This document shows, in pieces, positions 23,770 through 24,767 of a stretch of 24,767 nt of DNA. Position numbers and translations under genes: made by a program. The DNA comes from Fodinibacter sp038210185 (GTDB taxonomy: Bacteria > Actinomycetota > Actinomycetes > Actinomycetales > Dermatophilaceae). The number at the start of each line of letters is the position of its first letter. The first letter of the stretch is position 1. Location: assembly GCA_038210185.1 (NCBI GenBank), contig JBBQWX010000054.1:1-24767 (forward strand). The letters run 5' to 3'. Under the pieces are notes generated by a model. The model made no database searches. It was given only the letters and a program-made list of their open reading frames with translations, and was not told the origin of the DNA.

Positions 23770-23802
23770 TGGACGCGGGTTCGATTCCCGCCACCTCCAC
23801 CA
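23770..23802 (+). other. Candidate attachment site core at the ssrA 3' end
   Basis: The T-arm and acceptor of ssrA (GCGGGTTCGATTCCCGC to ACCA) form the usual target of ssrA-specific integrases. The integrase gene begins about 210 bases downstream. The matching copy at the far end of the element would lie outside this window, so the site is inferred from position only. Confidence 0.5.
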
Positions 23803-23834
23803 CTGCGGTTCGCTCCCACGCTGTTCAGTGCTCA

Positions 23835-23878
23835 AGACAACGCCTGATCTGCGCAAACGTGCAGATCAGGCGTTGTCT
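23835..23878 (+). terminator. Strong hairpin after ssrA
   Basis: The arms AGACAACGCCTGATCTGC (23835-23852) and its exact complement (23861-23878) give an 18-bp stem; G-U and C-G pairs extend it to 20 around an AAAC loop. It lies 32 bases after the tmRNA end and probably ends the ssrA transcript. If an element is inserted at the ssrA 3' end, this stem belongs to the element and replaces the host's own terminator. Confidence 0.85.
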
Positions 23879-23909
23879 GTAGTGCGGACACAGCGGGTCT
23901 TGTCTAGAC

Positions 23910-23945
23910 TTGACACGGCAGGAAAACTGTCACACAGCTGTCACA
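23910..23945 (+). promoter_or_regulatory. TTGACA box and paired CTGTCACA direct repeats upstream of the integrase
   Basis: A consensus -35-like TTGACA (23910-23915) is followed by two direct copies of CTGTCACA (23927-23934 and 23938-23945) whose starts are 11 bases apart, about one helical turn, with an ACAGCTGT palindrome between. No good -10 is seen at the usual distance. The copies may be operator half-sites or integrase arm-type sites next to the attachment core. Confidence 0.42.
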
Positions 23946-24011
23946 GGTGATGGTTGAGTGCGTGTAGCCCGGGCCCGACCCCTTCCTGAACGGGACGACT
24001 CGTGGGGACGC

Positions 24012-24767
24012 ATGACTGCACCGGCGAAGCTGCCGAGGGGGGTCACCCGGTATCGAGGTCGTTACCGGGTCAGGGTCGACTACGAGGGACGTACGCATTC
24101 CCTTGGGATGCTCGACACTCTTACGGATGCACGCGCGGCGCTCGACATCACTCGCGGGCAGATTGCCCGCGGCCGGTTCGTGCCGCCAGCCGAGCGTCGG
24201 TCGGCCCGCGCGGCCGAGGTGGCGATGGTCGAAGCCCAGTCGGTGACCCTGAAGGAGTGGTCCGAGAAGTGGCTCGTCGCCCTGGAGGCCAACCCCGACC
24301 GTTCACCGGCGACCATCGTGTCGTACCGATCCGTACTCAAGAACCACGTTCTTGACGACCTCGGTGACATCCGATTGGCCGACCTGACCACTGAACGCGT
24401 AGCCGACCATCTCGCTGCCCTTGGCCGCCAGCCTTCGACGCGGCACCCAGATGCTCGCGTCAATGGTGTAGCGCCGAACGTGGTGATCGTGCTCCGCTCG
24501 ATGCTCAACGCCGCGGTGAAGGCCAAGGCAGGGGCCCTTGAGACGTTCGACCCTCCCAAGGCACCGAAGCATCGCAGGGTGCGCCCCGAGGACGAGCAAG
24601 GAGACGTCGCGCTGCCGGAGGAGGTCAAGGCCTTCGCTGAAGCAATGCCTGCCCACCTGCGGATCGCCGTCCCGCTGGCTGCCTGGTGCGCCCTTCGCAT
24701 CGGGGAGGTGCTGGGATTGCAACGACGGGATCTGGAGCATCTAGACGACCCCGAGCGGGCATTGCTC
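24012..24767 (+). CDS. Tyrosine-type site-specific integrase, N-terminal part
   Basis: 252 codons open to the window end, so the C-terminal catalytic His and Tyr boxes are cut off. The ATG at 24012 starts MTAPAKLPRGVTRYRGRYRV. Residues ~8-60 form a compact AP2-like arm-DNA-binding domain (GRYRVRVDYEGRTHSLGMLD). A SAM-like core-binding domain follows (~77-175, starting VTLKEWSEKWLVALEANP, with SYRSVLKNHVLDDLGDIRLA). The catalytic domain begins near 205 and shows the first active-site Arg in WCALRIGEVLGLQRRDL. This is the architecture of phage and integrative-element integrases of actinobacteria. It lies 209 bases after ssrA, pointing in the same direction, which fits an element inserted at the ssrA 3' end. 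Confidence 0.92.
   Translation, partial: MTAPAKLPRGVTRYRGRYRVRVDYEGRTHSLGMLDTLTDARAALDITRGQIARGRFVPPAERRSARAAEVAMVEAQSVTLKEWSEKWLVALEANPDRSPATIVSYRSVLKNHVLDDLGDIRLADLTTERVADHLAALGRQPSTRHPDARVNGVAPNVVIVLRSMLNAAVKAKAGALETFDPPKAPKHRRVRPEDEQGDVALPEEVKAFAEAMPAHLRIAVPLAAWCALRIGEVLGLQRRDLEHLDDPERALL

Larger units (their letters stand above)
23433..23802 (+). ncRNA. ssrA: Transfer-messenger RNA
   Basis: A 370-base tmRNA. The 5' end GGGGGTGATCGGTTTCGACA is the standard start. The 3' end holds a T-arm GCGGGTTCGATTCCCGC, an acceptor strand CACCTCC (23792-23798) that pairs with GGGGGTG (23433-23439) including one G-U, and an encoded ACCA (23799-23802). The tag frame starts at the resume codon GCC (23528) and encodes ADSKRTDFALAA with TGA at 23564-23566. 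The tag's L-A-A ending is the ClpXP degradation signal, and A-D-S at the start resembles mycobacterial tags. With SmpB it rescues ribosomes stalled on mRNAs lacking a stop codon. The 3' end is a common attachment site for integrating elements, and an integrase gene follows. Confidence 0.97.

Overview
The window is very GC-rich, uses GTG starts and ATGA gene overlaps freely, and looks like the chromosome of a high-GC Gram-positive actinobacterium. The gene order prfB - ftsE - ftsX - M23 peptidase - smpB and the Tad pilus set fit Micrococcales, perhaps Intrasporangiaceae. That family guess is inference from style and synteny only.

Layout. (1) 2-3818, plus: the 3' part of a Tad/Flp pilus operon (tadA end, tadB, tadC, a Flp-like pilin, two TadE-like pseudopilins and a TadG-like protein), with most genes overlapping by 4 bases. 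(2) 3834-4935, minus: a collapsed sulfatase locus. A DUF6325 gene is fused to an arylsulfatase tail and then, out of frame, to the SPASM/SEC-C end of an anaerobic sulfatase maturase. (3) 5181-7530, plus: a LysE-type exporter, release factor 2 and a small cytosolic protein. (4) 7531-8518: no intact gene. It holds two identical 54-bp palindromic repeats, a broken secreted hydrolase and a chain of perfect hairpins. (5) 8519-14186, plus: the cell-division/rescue block ftsE, ftsX, an M23 murein hydrolase preceded by a possible 14-codon leader ORF, smpB and a DUF2207 membrane protein. (6) 14292-17980, minus: a 57-residue CsbD-like stress protein and pyruvate carboxylase, the latter split by an in-frame amber codon. 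(7) 18211-23269, plus: a three-gene catabolic operon (APC permease, choline-kinase-type phosphotransferase, dimethylglycine/sarcosine-dehydrogenase-like flavoprotein). (8) 23433-23802: the tmRNA gene ssrA, followed by a strong hairpin and a tyrosine integrase running off the window end, so ssrA is probably the attachment site of an integrated element.

How they work together. FtsE/FtsX form the ABC-type machine that controls a periseptal M23 hydrolase. PrfB, SmpB and ssrA serve translation termination and ribosome rescue. The Tad genes build a type IVc pilus. The permease, kinase and flavoprotein probably take up and break down an N-methylated amine or amino alcohol.

Most notable are the lesions: a TAG in pyruvate carboxylase, single-base frameshifts in G/C runs at two loci, and two loci that look like internal deletions. 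They are either real gene decay or partly sequence errors; re-reading the bases would settle the point changes.
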